From: JAIRVZ01 sp031553755
GTDB taxonomy: Bacteria > Bacteroidota > Bacteroidia > Bacteroidales > Azobacteroidaceae
DNA: 36,761 bases
Assembly (NCBI GenBank): GCA_031553755.1
Contig: JAVBKZ010000015.1
Coordinates: forward strand, 1 to 36,761
Direction: 5' to 3'
Shown here piece after piece: positions 27,042 to 34,526 of the stretch (the stretch's first letter is position 1; each line of letters begins with the position of its first letter). The notes under the pieces were generated by a model. The model did not search any database, was not told where the DNA came from, and saw only the letters and a list, made by a program, of their open reading frames with translations. Made by a program: the position numbers and the translations under genes.

Positions 27042-27581
27042 AATTTCTTTGATGATTTCCATCCCTTTCAGAATAGCTTTTTCGTTCATCGGAAGTAGTT
27101 TATGGTGGCGTTCGGGTAATGATTTTTTCAAACCGAGCATCACACTTTCCAACGTAACCATTGGAACTAATTTCAACATTCCTCCCAACACAATCATATT
27201 GAAGGCTTTTTCGTTGCCTTCAGCGACAGCAGCATCCATAGCGTCAACCCGAAACACCCGGATGTCTTTTCTTTTTGGAGGATTAGGTATACCATATCCA
27301 TCAAAAATCAAAATACCGCCCGGTTTTACTTTCGGTTCGAATTTTTCTAACGATGGTTGATTCAGTATAATGGCGATGTCGAATTCGTTCAATACAGGAG
27401 AACTGATTCTTTCATCGCTCAAAATTACGGTAACGTTTGCTGTTCCTCCACGTTGTTCAGGTCCGTAAGAAGGAAACCAGCTAACTTCTTTATTTTCCAT
27501 CAACCCGGAATACGCGAGGATTTTTCCCATCGACAAAACTCCTTGTCCGCCGAATCCGGCTATAATAATTTCTTGTTTCAT
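27033..27581 (-). CDS. korC: 2-oxoacid:ferredoxin oxidoreductase gamma subunit
   Basis: About 182 residues. IIIAGFGGQGVLSMGKIL at the N-terminus and SWFPSYGPEQRGGTANVTV are signatures of the gamma (pyruvate/2-ketoisovalerate-type) subunit of thiamine-diphosphate 2-oxoacid:ferredoxin oxidoreductases. With the alpha, beta and ferredoxin-like subunits encoded upstream it makes a complete four-part enzyme that oxidatively decarboxylates a 2-oxoacid to the acyl-CoA and reduces ferredoxin, or runs in reverse. The open frame extends to 27611, but the family start is MKQEII at 27581. A heptamer repeat fills the gap upstream. Confidence 0.9.
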   Translation of the reverse strand: MKQEIIIAGFGGQGVLSMGKILAYSGLMENKEVSWFPSYGPEQRGGTANVTVILSDERISSPVLNEFDIAIILNQPSLEKFEPKVKPGGILIFDGYGIPNPPKRKDIRVFRVDAMDAAVAEGNEKAFNMIVLGGMLKLVPMVTLESVMLGLKKSLPERHHKLLPMNEKAILKGMEIIKEINN

Positions 27582-27599
27582 TCGTAAATAATTATTTAG

Positions 27600-27655
27600 G
27601 TCTAAAGTCATCAGTCTTCAGTCTATTGACTATCGACCGTAGACAATTGACTATT
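27600..27655. repeat. Heptamer tandem repeat between the Dabb gene and korC
   Basis: Eight in-phase 7-base units: GTCTAAA, GTCATCA, GTCTTCA, GTCTATT, GACTATC, GACCGTA, GACAATT, GACTATT. The first four share GTC and the last four share GAC, so the two halves are partly inverted copies. The final unit includes the stop codon (TAG on the minus strand) of the upstream Dabb-family gene. Confidence 0.65.
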
Positions 27656-27941
27656 TTTCATAATCAACTATTCTTCTCTCTACAGCCAGTTCTCGCACAT
27701 ATTTGGCGGCTTCTTTGTGTAAAGGATTGACTTGATAAGCGTCCAAAGCTTCTTTCGTTTCAAATTCAGAATATAAAACGATATCTCCGCTGATGTCCAT
27801 TTTGGAAAAATCAACACCTAATTCTAATTTTATCATCCCCGGTATTTGTCCGTTTAACGCTTCTAATTTTTCTTTCAAAAAGAGAGCGTTTTCCTTTTTG
27901 TTTTCTTCGGGTAATTTCCAGATAACAATATGTTTTACCAT
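27651..27941 (-). CDS. Dabb family (stress-responsive alpha/beta barrel) protein
   Basis: A 96-residue protein with the dimeric alpha-beta barrel pattern: MVKHIVIWKL at the start, a central LELGVDFS strand, DIVLYSEFETKEALDAYQVN, and the C-terminal HKEAAKYVRELAVERRIVDY. This fits the Dabb (stress-responsive A/B barrel) family; relatives include dimeric ferredoxin-fold enzymes and proteins of unknown role. The frame is open upstream to 27998, but that part is repeat sequence, so I start at ATG 27941. It sits between korB and korC on the same strand, an unexpected place for such a gene. Function here is unknown. Confidence 0.8.
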   Translation of the reverse strand: MVKHIVIWKLPEENKKENALFLKEKLEALNGQIPGMIKLELGVDFSKMDISGDIVLYSEFETKEALDAYQVNPLHKEAAKYVRELAVERRIVDYEK

Positions 27942-27943
27942 TT

Positions 27944-28031
27944 GTGTTATGAGTTTGTAAGTTAAAAGTTGTGAGTTGACATTTTTTTTAATTTCCAATT
28001 GTCAGTTGTCAACTATCAACTGTCGGTTAAT
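27944..28031. repeat. Heptamer inverted repeat between korB and the Dabb gene
   Basis: Left arm of five 7-base units (GTGTTAT, GAGTTTG, TAAGTTA, AAAGTTG, TGAGTTG), an 11-base spacer containing a T8 run, then a right arm of six units (AATTTCC, AATTGTC, AGTTGTC, AACTATC, AACTGTC, GGTTAAT). AGTTG-type units on the left face CAACT-type units on the right, giving a potential hairpin. The tract fills essentially the whole gap and touches the korB stop codon. Confidence 0.65.
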
Positions 28032-28792
28032 TAAACGTTTTTCAAATCTCCTAACGGATACATCGGAAGCATGTTTTCGACCATCCATTTATTGGAAGCG
28101 TCGGGAGTCATTTTCCATCCTGAAGAACAGGTTGAAACAAATTCAACGACTGAAGTTCCTTTTCCTGCCATCGAATTTTCAAATGCTTTTTGAAGCATTT
28201 TTTTTGCTTTTTTGATAGCCGGAGCAGTATGAACAGTTTGTCTTGTTACCAAACAAGTACCTTCTAATTGAGCTAATAAATCTGATATTTTCAACGGATA
28301 TCCGTTCAACTGTTCATTTCTTCCGTAAGGGCAAGTGGCAGTTTTCATATTCATTAAAGTCGTTGGAGCCATTTGTCCTCCGGTCATACCATAAATGGCA
28401 TTGTTAATGAAAATGATAACTATATTTTCGCCACGATTACAAGCGTGGATAGTTTCTGCCGTACCGATAGCGGCTAAGTCGCCATCTCCTTGATAAGTAA
28501 ATACCATTTTGTCGGGATTCAGGCGTTTTACGGCAGTTGCTAATGCCGGAGCACGACCATGTGCGGCTTCTTGCCAATCAATATCTATATAATTGTATGC
28601 GAAAACGGCACAACCAACAGGTGCAATTCCAATGGTTTTTTCTTCTAACCCCATTTCTTCAATCACTTCCGCAACCAACTTGTGTACTACTCCATGGCTA
28701 CATCCTGGACAATAGTGCATCGGATTGTCATTCATCAATCTTGGTTTGGCATAAACCAGATTTTCGGGCTTTATTATTTCGTTGATATTCAT
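28031..28792 (-). CDS. korB: 2-oxoacid:ferredoxin oxidoreductase beta (thiamine diphosphate) subunit
   Basis: A 253-residue subunit carrying thiamine diphosphate. MHYCPGCSHG (Cys28, Cys31) and a later STCSSGW supply Cys residues of the type that bind an iron-sulfur cluster in this family. QGDGDLAAIG followed about 25 residues later by INNAIYGMTGGQMAPTT is the GDG...NN thiamine-diphosphate/Mg site. It is most similar by memory to 2-oxoglutarate:ferredoxin oxidoreductase beta subunits (KorB), though branched-chain 2-oxoacid enzymes look alike. It is flanked by repeat-filled gaps, with korA upstream and a Dabb gene downstream. Confidence 0.92.
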   Translation of the reverse strand: MNINEIIKPENLVYAKPRLMNDNPMHYCPGCSHGVVHKLVAEVIEEMGLEEKTIGIAPVGCAVFAYNYIDIDWQEAAHGRAPALATAVKRLNPDKMVFTYQGDGDLAAIGTAETIHACNRGENIVIIFINNAIYGMTGGQMAPTTLMNMKTATCPYGRNEQLNGYPLKISDLLAQLEGTCLVTRQTVHTAPAIKKAKKMLQKAFENSMAGKGTSVVEFVSTCSSGWKMTPDASNKWMVENMLPMYPLGDLKNV

Positions 28793-28806
28793 TTTTTATT
28801 ATGGGA

Positions 28807-28895
28807 ATTACAGGGAGTCACAAGAAGTTAAATGAAGTTATAGGAATATATTGTTCTTATAACTCCCTGTAACTTCGTTTAATTTCGTTTAACTT
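28807..28895. repeat. Imperfect inverted repeat between korA and korB, running into korA
   Basis: The 21-base arm 28807-28827 (ATTACAGGGAGT and onward) pairs with 28853-28873 (GTTCTTATAACTCCCTGTAAC region) at 17 of 21 positions across a 25-base loop. The right side continues AACTTCGTTTAATTTCG, the motif also seen at 18184-18216. From 28879 it overlaps the korA reading frame, so the repeat appears to encode korA's stop codon and last residues (VKRN). Confidence 0.55.
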
Positions 28896-29967
28896 CCAAT
28901 TTATTTTTCAACGCTTCCAATACTTCATCCGGAGTCGGAACAATTCCACCTAAGCGACCAAAATGCTCTGTCGGGATTTTACATTCGACAGCCAATTTCA
29001 CATCTTCAATCATTTGCCCGGCATTGAGTTCCATGACGAGAATACCTTTTATTTTTCCGATATAAGCATTTAATTCTTTCTCAGGAAAAGGCCAAAGCGT
29101 AATCGGACGGAAAAGTCCTACTTTGATGCCTTCTTCACGAGCTAATTCCATCGCCTTTTGGCTAACTCTAGCTGCCGAACCAAATGCGACAATCAGATAT
29201 TCAGCATCTTTGCAATTTACTTCTTCGAATAATACTTCGTTTTCGGCTATTTTCTTGTATTTTTCCTGAAAACGAATATTGTTTTTCTCCATAACCGAAG
29301 AATCCAATTCTAATGAAGTAATTATGTTGGGTTTGCGCGTTTGAGGCTTTCCAAGGGTTGCCCAAGGCTGTTCTTTACGGATTTCTTCTTCTGTCTTTCT
29401 TGGACGGAATTCAGGAAGAATTACTTTTTCCATCATTTGACCGATAACTCCATCAGATAAAATCATCACAGGATTGTTGTATTTGAAAGCTAAATCAAAT
29501 CCTAATACAACATGGTCGGACATTTCTTGTACGGATGCCGGAGCCAAAGTTATTAACCTGTAGTCGCCATGTCCACCACCTTTTACGGTTTGGAAATAAT
29601 CGGCTTGGCTGGGTTGGATGGTTCCTAAGCCTGGACCTCCACGCATAATATTGACAATCAAAGCAGGAAGTTCTGCTCCCGCCATATAAGAAATTCCTTC
29701 TTGTTTAAGACTGATTCCCGGACTTGAAGAAGAGGTCATTACTCTTTTTCCACAACCGGCGCCGCCATAAACCATATTGATGGCTGCTACTTCACTTTCT
29801 GCCTGAAGAACAACCATACCTGTAGTTTCCCAAGGTTTTTCCTCCATCAAAGTTTCCATGATTTCTGATTGAGGTGTAATGGGATAACCGAAATATCCGT
29901 CTGCTCCGTAGCGAATAGCCGCGTGGGCTATCGCTTCGTTACCTTTCATTAATTTTATTTCTTCCAT
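28879..29967 (-). CDS. korA: 2-oxoacid:ferredoxin oxidoreductase alpha subunit
   Basis: A 362-residue subunit. GYPITPQSEIME near residue 27 is the alpha-subunit pyrimidine-domain signature, followed by ESEVAAINMVYGGAGCGKR and SSSSPGISLKQEGISYMAG, and a C-terminal domain with LFRPITLWPFPEKEL. Together with korB, korC and the ferredoxin korD it forms a complete oxidoreductase. Automated annotation often labels this Bacteroidota protein VorB (2-ketoisovalerate type); sequence alone does not let me choose between 2-oxoglutarate and branched-chain substrates. Its last few codons fall inside an inverted repeat shared with the gap downstream. Confidence 0.92.
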   Translation of the reverse strand: MEEIKLMKGNEAIAHAAIRYGADGYFGYPITPQSEIMETLMEEKPWETTGMVVLQAESEVAAINMVYGGAGCGKRVMTSSSSPGISLKQEGISYMAGAELPALIVNIMRGGPGLGTIQPSQADYFQTVKGGGHGDYRLITLAPASVQEMSDHVVLGFDLAFKYNNPVMILSDGVIGQMMEKVILPEFRPRKTEEEIRKEQPWATLGKPQTRKPNIITSLELDSSVMEKNNIRFQEKYKKIAENEVLFEEVNCKDAEYLIVAFGSAARVSQKAMELAREEGIKVGLFRPITLWPFPEKELNAYIGKIKGILVMELNAGQMIEDVKLAVECKIPTEHFGRLGGIVPTPDEVLEALKNKLEVKRN

Positions 29968-29976
29968 CTTAAATAA

Positions 29977-30004
29977 ATTGAAAATTGAGAGTTGAGAATT
30001 GACA
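29977..30004. repeat. Heptamer tandem repeat between korD and korA
   Basis: Four in-phase units: ATTGAAA, ATTGAGA, GTTGAGA, ATTGACA, starting 10 bases upstream of the korA start codon (minus strand). The unit type matches the array at 26975-27002. The remaining gap to korD holds the CCCTCTCC hairpin. Confidence 0.65.
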
Positions 30005-30038
30005 CAAAATATACTCTTAAATCTTCCGATTATAAGTT

Positions 30039-30071
30039 CCCTCTCCTTTGGAGAGGGCGGAGGGAGAGGTG
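30039..30071. repeat. CCCTCTCC-TTT-GGAGAGGG hairpin element
   Basis: A perfect 8-bp stem (30039-30046 with 30050-30057) and 3-base loop is followed by a second GGAGGGAGAGG stretch reaching the korD stop codon. It is GC-rich compared with its surroundings. I recall similar CCCTCTCCTTTGGAGAGGG hairpins in many Bacteroidota intergenic regions, so it is probably a REP-like dispersed element. As RNA it could cap or separate the korD message. Confidence 0.6.
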
Positions 30072-30299
30072 TTATTCAACTTTCATTTTATAAACAGTTA
30101 TACAACCATCCGGGCACACAATGCCACAACTCGCGCAGCCAATACACGCGTCTGGATTTTCCATATACGCGTAGTGATAGCCTTTTTTATTCACCTGTTT
30201 GTCTAAATCCAATACGTTTGTCGGACAGGAAACTACACAGAGGTTACATCCCTTGCATCGTTCCGTATTTACTACGATTGTTCCTTTTACTTTTGCCAT
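30072..30299 (-). CDS. korD: 2[4Fe-4S] ferredoxin-type subunit of the oxidoreductase
   Basis: A 75-residue protein with two CxxCxxCxxxC cluster motifs: Cys15, 18, 21, 25 (CKGCNLCVVSCP) and Cys52, 55, 58, 62 (CIGCASCGIVCP), plus an extra Cys66. It is expected to carry electrons between the thiamine-diphosphate catalytic subunits and external ferredoxin, and corresponds to KorD/delta subunits. It is the first gene of the minus-strand kor cluster, directly behind a good promoter, and is separated from korA by two different repeat elements. Confidence 0.92.
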   Translation of the reverse strand: MAKVKGTIVVNTERCKGCNLCVVSCPTNVLDLDKQVNKKGYHYAYMENPDACIGCASCGIVCPDGCITVYKMKVE

Positions 30300-30352
30300 A
30301 TTTTTACTCTGTCACTATTGACTTTCTATTTTACAACACTAAATATAATATG

Positions 30353-30383
30353 CAAAGATAGTGCCGTTTGATGGATATACAAT
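30353..30383 (-). promoter_or_regulatory. Bacteroidota-type promoter for the kor operon
   Basis: On the minus strand TATCTTTG (30360-30353) is an exact TAnnTTTG. ATTG (30383-30380) lies 19 bases upstream as the -33 box, matching at TTG. Transcription would start near 30346, about 47 bases before the korD ATG. The -33 box touches the stop codon of dedA. Confidence 0.55.
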
Positions 30384-31027
30384 TATTTTTTCTTTTTCAA
30401 TCCGTTATATACCAAATACAATATAAACAAGATCCCCAACACTAACATTCCGATTGAAAGCTCTTTAAAGTATTGGTCGAAAGCGTTTACTCCATGAATA
30501 AGCACATAATATCCTAATAAAATCAATACAATATTCCAAATTCCTCCTCCTAAGAAAGTATATAAAGAAAACTGTCCAATATTCATATTCGACATTCCGG
30601 CAGGAATTGAAATAAATTGGCGAATGACAGGAACAAGTCTTCCTACGAATGTAGACGCTTTCCCGTGTTTATTGAAATAGTTTTCTGCCTTTTCGATTTT
30701 CTGAACATCAACTAAGCAAGCGTGGGCAAATCTAGTATCTGCCAATTTGTAAACCATAGGTCTTCCTAAATATTTTCCTAAATAATAATTTACATAAGCG
30801 CCTAACAGACAACCTATTGTTCCGGCTATAAAAATCATAACCAAACTGATATTTTCTCCCTGAGGAGTAGCGGCTAACATAGCTGCTGGAGGAATTATAA
30901 TTTCCGAAGGAAAAGGTATAAAAGAACTTTCAACAGTCATTAAACCTAATACCACTAAATAAATGTAAATGGGAGAAATGCTGCTGAAATAATTGATTAT
31001 GTCTTGCATCGAACCGAAAAATTCCAT
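30383..31027 (-). CDS. DedA family inner-membrane protein
   Basis: A 214-residue polytopic protein of the DedA/SNARE-associated family. Landmarks: a first hydrophobic segment with SSFIPFPSEIIIPPAAML, GCLLGAYVNYYLGKYLG, and the re-entrant-loop block FVGRLVPVIRQFISIPAGMS containing the conserved Gly-Arg, followed by two closing membrane segments and a basic tail ending KKKK. Family members act as lipid or undecaprenyl-phosphate flippases and affect membrane homeostasis; which applies here is unknown. It lies 48 bases after the TPR gene, so it may be the last gene of the glnS transcript. Confidence 0.9.
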   Translation of the reverse strand: MEFFGSMQDIINYFSSISPIYIYLVVLGLMTVESSFIPFPSEIIIPPAAMLAATPQGENISLVMIFIAGTIGCLLGAYVNYYLGKYLGRPMVYKLADTRFAHACLVDVQKIEKAENYFNKHGKASTFVGRLVPVIRQFISIPAGMSNMNIGQFSLYTFLGGGIWNIVLILLGYYVLIHGVNAFDQYFKELSIGMLVLGILFILYLVYNGLKKKK

Positions 31028-31075
31028 AATTCTTATTTTGTTTTATTAATACTCAAAACTTAAAAACCCAACACT

Positions 31076-32167
31076 TTATTCCGGATATTCTTTTCTTAAT
31101 TTATCCAGTTGTTCCTTTAATTCGCCTAATGTATCTTTTGTTTTTCCAATACCTTCCTGCAATACTTTTATCGCTTTTTTATATTCTCCTAAATTTAGGT
31201 AAAACCTACATTTATACAAATAAAGAGATTCTGATTGAGGTTCTAATTTGATCGCGTTTTCAACAAATATAAGTCCCTTTTCCCAGTTTTCCATTTGAGT
31301 ACAAATATTGATAGCCAAGAGATTAACCAAATAACTTCCGGGGTATTCGCTCAAAAATTCTTCCGCTTTTTGTAGGGCTTTGCTGTAATTTTCATTTTTT
31401 TCGTAGGCATATATCAGATTCATCAAATTATTAGAATCCTTTAATCCTAAAGATTGGGCGAATTCATAAGCGTCAATGGCCCTATCTAATTCTCCAATGT
31501 CTTTGTATGTGTCTCCTAACCTACTCCAAGTATCGGCATCCATTGGATTCCGGTTCTGAATTTTAAGTCCTATTTCAATTACGTTTTCTTTGTCTTCAAT
31601 AGCGGAAAATGATTGTAGTTTCAACCACAGTAAATCCGTATCTTCTCCGATAATTGAAATTATCTCATCAATTACCTCAATGGAAGCTTCATAAAGATCT
31701 ATCTCGTATAATGCTTCAGCCATTGCCTGATAAATAATAGAGAGATCTTCTTTATTTCCGGCATATTTTGTTTTTGATTTTCTGAAGTGGTAGAAAGCGT
31801 CTTCTTCCATTCCCAAATGTAACAAGGCTGTTAATTTATGTCCGTCAATCCAAACATACTTTAAGCTGTGATATTTTTCACAAAGTGCCAGTAAATCGTT
31901 CCAAAGTTCAAAATCATTTAATAACAACAAAAGTTCATAAATAAGATCTTCATTATCGGGATAAATTTTCAAAGCATAGTTGACTGTATATTTTCCTTCA
32001 TTCATTTTTCCTTCGGAAAAATATATTTCAGCTATTTCACTTAATTCATCAACATCAAAATATCCCGGATTTATTCCTTTTTTTAAAGCGTTATCGAATG
32101 TTTTGAAAAATTCAGGAATACTCTCCTCTCCTATTGAATCGTTATTATTATTATTGTTATCAAACAT
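31076..32167 (-). CDS. Tetratricopeptide repeat protein
   Basis: A 363-residue, acidic, apparently cytosolic protein made of helical TPR units, for example TWSRLGDTYKDIGELDRAID with AYEFAQSLGL, and SLYLYKCRFYLNLGEYKKAI. No enzymatic domain is visible, so it likely acts as a scaffold. An Asn run near the N-terminus (residues 4-9) is encoded by a short AAT/AAC tract at 32141-32160. The frame is open to 32191, overlapping glnS; ATG 32167 lies 4 bases past the glnS stop and is the more natural start. Partners are unknown. Confidence 0.85.
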   Translation of the reverse strand: MFDNNNNNNDSIGEESIPEFFKTFDNALKKGINPGYFDVDELSEIAEIYFSEGKMNEGKYTVNYALKIYPDNEDLIYELLLLLNDFELWNDLLALCEKYHSLKYVWIDGHKLTALLHLGMEEDAFYHFRKSKTKYAGNKEDLSIIYQAMAEALYEIDLYEASIEVIDEIISIIGEDTDLLWLKLQSFSAIEDKENVIEIGLKIQNRNPMDADTWSRLGDTYKDIGELDRAIDAYEFAQSLGLKDSNNLMNLIYAYEKNENYSKALQKAEEFLSEYPGSYLVNLLAINICTQMENWEKGLIFVENAIKLEPQSESLYLYKCRFYLNLGEYKKAIKVLQEGIGKTKDTLGELKEQLDKLRKEYPE

Positions 32168-32171
32168 ATTT

Positions 32172-33875
32172 TCAATTTTCGTTCTTAACAATCTTGCTCC
32201 AAGAATCTTTCAAAGAAACTGTCCTGTTAAATATTAGCTTTCCTGATTTTGAATCAGGGTCAACATTGAAATATCCTAACCGTTGGAATTGGAAGTTGTC
32301 GTACGCTTTCGCAGTCACTACAAATTTTTCCATCCGGCAATTAGTCAGCACTTTCAAAGAATCCGGATTTAATAATTCACGAAAATCTTTGTCTTTGTCT
32401 TCATTCGGATTTTCAACATTGAATAAGCGATCGTATAAACGGACTTCCGCTTGAATATTGTATTCCGCTGATACCCAATGCAATGTTCCTTTTACTTTGC
32501 GATTGCTTTCCGGCATACCACTGCGTGTCATCGGATCGTATTCCGCATATATTTCCTGAATAATTCCGTTTTCATCTTTTTTACATCCCGTACATTTCAC
32601 TATATACGCGTTTTTTAAACGAACTTCCTGACCGGGAGTCATTCGGAAGAATTTTTTCGGCGCATCTTCCATAAAATCTTCACGTTCGATATACAATTCT
32701 TTTGTGAATTCGATTTCATGACTTCCCATGCTTTCGTCTTCCGGATTGTTAATCGCTTCCATCATTTCAACTTTCCCTTCAGGATAGTTTGTTATGATAA
32801 GTTTTACCGGATCAAGCACCGCGGAAATACGTGGCGCTTTGGCGTTTAAGTCTTCCCTTACGGCATATTCCAATAAAGAAACATCAATGACGCCATCGTA
32901 TTTGGTATATCCTATCTTATCTATAAACTTATGGATCGATTCAGGAGTATAACCTCTTCTGCGATAACCGCAAATTGTAGGCATACGCGGATCATCCCAA
33001 CCGGTTACTAAATTTTCTTTTACTAATTGTAGTAATTTTCGCTTACTCATTACCGTATAAGTAAGATTCAAGCGGTTGAATTCGTATTGGTTCGGACGAT
33101 ATCCGTCTGTTCTTAATTCTTCTATAAACCAATCATACAGAGGACGGTGTACTACAAATTCTAAAGTGCAAATGGAATGAGTTACACCTTCGAAATAATC
33201 GCTTTCTCCGTGAGCGAAGTCATACATCGGATAAGCTTTCCATGTAGTTCCGGTTCTATGGTGGGGATGATTGATAACACGGTATATGATAGGATCCCTG
33301 AAGTGCATATTTGAAGATGCCATATCAATTTTGGCTCTTAACACCATTTTTCCTTCTTCGATTTCTCCTGTATTCATTTTTTGAAAAAGGGAAAGGCTTT
33401 CTTCAACCGGACGATTCCGGAAAGGGCTTTCGGTTCCGGCTTGAGTAGGAGTTCCTTTTTGCCTGGCAATTTCTTCTGCCGATTGTTCGTCAATATATGC
33501 CTTGCCTTTTTTTATCAGTTCAACGGCAAAATCCCATAATCGCGGAAAATAATCGGAAGCATAATATACGTTTCCCCATTCGTAGCCCAACCATTTAATG
33601 TCTTCCATAATAGAATCGACATATTCTACATCTTCTTTTACCGGATTGGTATCATCAAAACGAAGGTTACAAATTCCGCCATATTTCTGAGCTATTCCGA
33701 AGTCAATACAAATCGCTTTGGCATGACCGATATGAAGATAACCATTAGGTTCAGGCGGAAAACGAGTTTGAATACGTCTATCGTTTTTGCCTTCCGCTAA
33801 ATCTTTTTCTACGATTACTTCGATAAAATTGAGGCTTTTCTTATTTTCTTCGGTAATATTATTTATTTCAGACAT
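32172..33875 (-). CDS. glnS: Glutaminyl-tRNA synthetase
   Basis: A 567-residue class I synthetase charging tRNA-Gln. RFPPEPNGYLHIGHAKAI contains the HIGH motif and the Glu/Gln-type PEPNG leader; VMSKRKL is the KMSKS-type loop; a beta-barrel anticodon-binding domain occupies about residues 340-560. It resembles true GlnRS (PMYDFAHGESDYFEGVTHSI, WTIEELRTDG-like block), not GluRS. The frame runs to a TTG at 33887, but MSEINN at 33875 is the better start. It heads a minus-strand group with the TPR and DedA genes. Confidence 0.96.
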   Translation of the reverse strand: MSEINNITEENKKSLNFIEVIVEKDLAEGKNDRRIQTRFPPEPNGYLHIGHAKAICIDFGIAQKYGGICNLRFDDTNPVKEDVEYVDSIMEDIKWLGYEWGNVYYASDYFPRLWDFAVELIKKGKAYIDEQSAEEIARQKGTPTQAGTESPFRNRPVEESLSLFQKMNTGEIEEGKMVLRAKIDMASSNMHFRDPIIYRVINHPHHRTGTTWKAYPMYDFAHGESDYFEGVTHSICTLEFVVHRPLYDWFIEELRTDGYRPNQYEFNRLNLTYTVMSKRKLLQLVKENLVTGWDDPRMPTICGYRRRGYTPESIHKFIDKIGYTKYDGVIDVSLLEYAVREDLNAKAPRISAVLDPVKLIITNYPEGKVEMMEAINNPEDESMGSHEIEFTKELYIEREDFMEDAPKKFFRMTPGQEVRLKNAYIVKCTGCKKDENGIIQEIYAEYDPMTRSGMPESNRKVKGTLHWVSAEYNIQAEVRLYDRLFNVENPNEDKDKDFRELLNPDSLKVLTNCRMEKFVVTAKAYDNFQFQRLGYFNVDPDSKSGKLIFNRTVSLKDSWSKIVKNEN

Positions 33876-33903
33876 AATAAAATTCAAAATATTTTTTAAG
33901 CCG

Positions 33904-33911
33904 CAAAATTA
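33904..33911 (-). promoter_or_regulatory. Candidate -7 element for glnS
   Basis: On the minus strand this reads TAATTTTG, an exact TAnnTTTG, 28 bases upstream of the glnS ATG. No TTG is found at the expected -33 spacing (only an A/T run around 33930-33935), so the promoter is only half supported. It faces away from the divergent promoter at 34006. Confidence 0.35.
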
Positions 33912-34005
33912 TATAAAATCCCTGAATAATAAAATTTTATTTGTAAGTGAAAGACGACTACTTGCTGTCAAAAATATATTTTTTTCTTGTTTTTTTGAAT
34001 AAATA

Positions 34006-34036
34006 TTTGTTCGATTAAATTTTTAATATAAATTTG
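34006..34036 (+). promoter_or_regulatory. Bacteroidota-type promoter for the lipoprotein-Wzi pair
   Basis: TTTG at 34006-34009, a 19-base spacer, and TAAATTTG at 34029-34036: a full TTTG-N19-TAnnTTTG match. Transcription would start near 34043, about 44 bases before the ATG at 34087. It lies in the divergent gap between glnS and the lipoprotein gene. Confidence 0.6.
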
Positions 34037-34086
34037 CAAAAGACACACTACATTAACAATAATAAAATCAATTTAATTAATATCAG

Positions 34087-34515
34087 ATGAAAAAATTTCT
34101 GCTTTTGATAGTTTCTGTCATGTTTATTATTTCTTTGTATTCTTGTTCTGATGATAATGAACATTTGCTTAATGGACAATGGCAATTGAACACAATATCT
34201 GATCATAACAATGATAACATCCAGTATGTAGATACTGTTTATTACAGTTTTCAACGTGCCGCCGTATTTTCATTTACCGTTGTAAACCGGTATGATCATC
34301 ATAATAAAGATGGAAAAGGCGTTTCTTATGGATATGTTGATTTTCCTGCCGAAAATAAAGTCCATATATTAATAGACCGAGCTTTTGCCAACGAAAATTT
34401 CCTACATTTATCGGGTTGGGATTCATGCGATAAAATATTCAATATTGATAGTGCCGACAAATTTTATCTTGTTCTTTCGGACGATGAAAAAATCTATACA
34501 TTTAAACGATTCTGA
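34087..34515 (+). CDS. Lipocalin-like lipoprotein
   Basis: A 142-residue lipoprotein. The signal peptide ends at Cys20 (ISLYSC), and the SDDNE after it is typical of Bacteroidota lipoproteins, where acidic residues after Cys can direct surface export. LNGQWQLNTIS soon after is the entry motif of lipocalin-like domains (LxGxWxL), and the rest is predicted beta-strand with a DNA-unrelated, probably ligand-binding fold. It lies 11 bases upstream of the Wzi-family gene with a shared promoter, so a joint role at the outer membrane is likely. The exact domain family is uncertain. Confidence 0.7.
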   Translation: MKKFLLLIVSVMFIISLYSCSDDNEHLLNGQWQLNTISDHNNDNIQYVDTVYYSFQRAAVFSFTVVNRYDHHNKDGKGVSYGYVDFPAENKVHILIDRAFANENFLHLSGWDSCDKIFNIDSADKFYLVLSDDEKIYTFKRF

Positions 34516-34526
34516 TTAAGATTATT

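Noticed and set aside
27942..27998. N-terminal extension of the Dabb protein
   Set aside because: The extra codons are translated heptamer repeat, and the conserved protein starts at Met 27941.
26975..28031. CRISPR array
   Set aside because: The units are 7 bases, degenerate and adjacent, with no spacers, and there are no cas genes.
32141..32160. Phase-variable microsatellite in the TPR gene
   Set aside because: The AAT/AAC run is a triplet tract, so unit changes only alter the number of Asn residues and not the frame.
30383..33875. dedA-TPR-glnS and kor genes as a single transcript
   Set aside because: A good promoter lies between dedA and korD, so separate transcripts are more likely, although read-through cannot be excluded.
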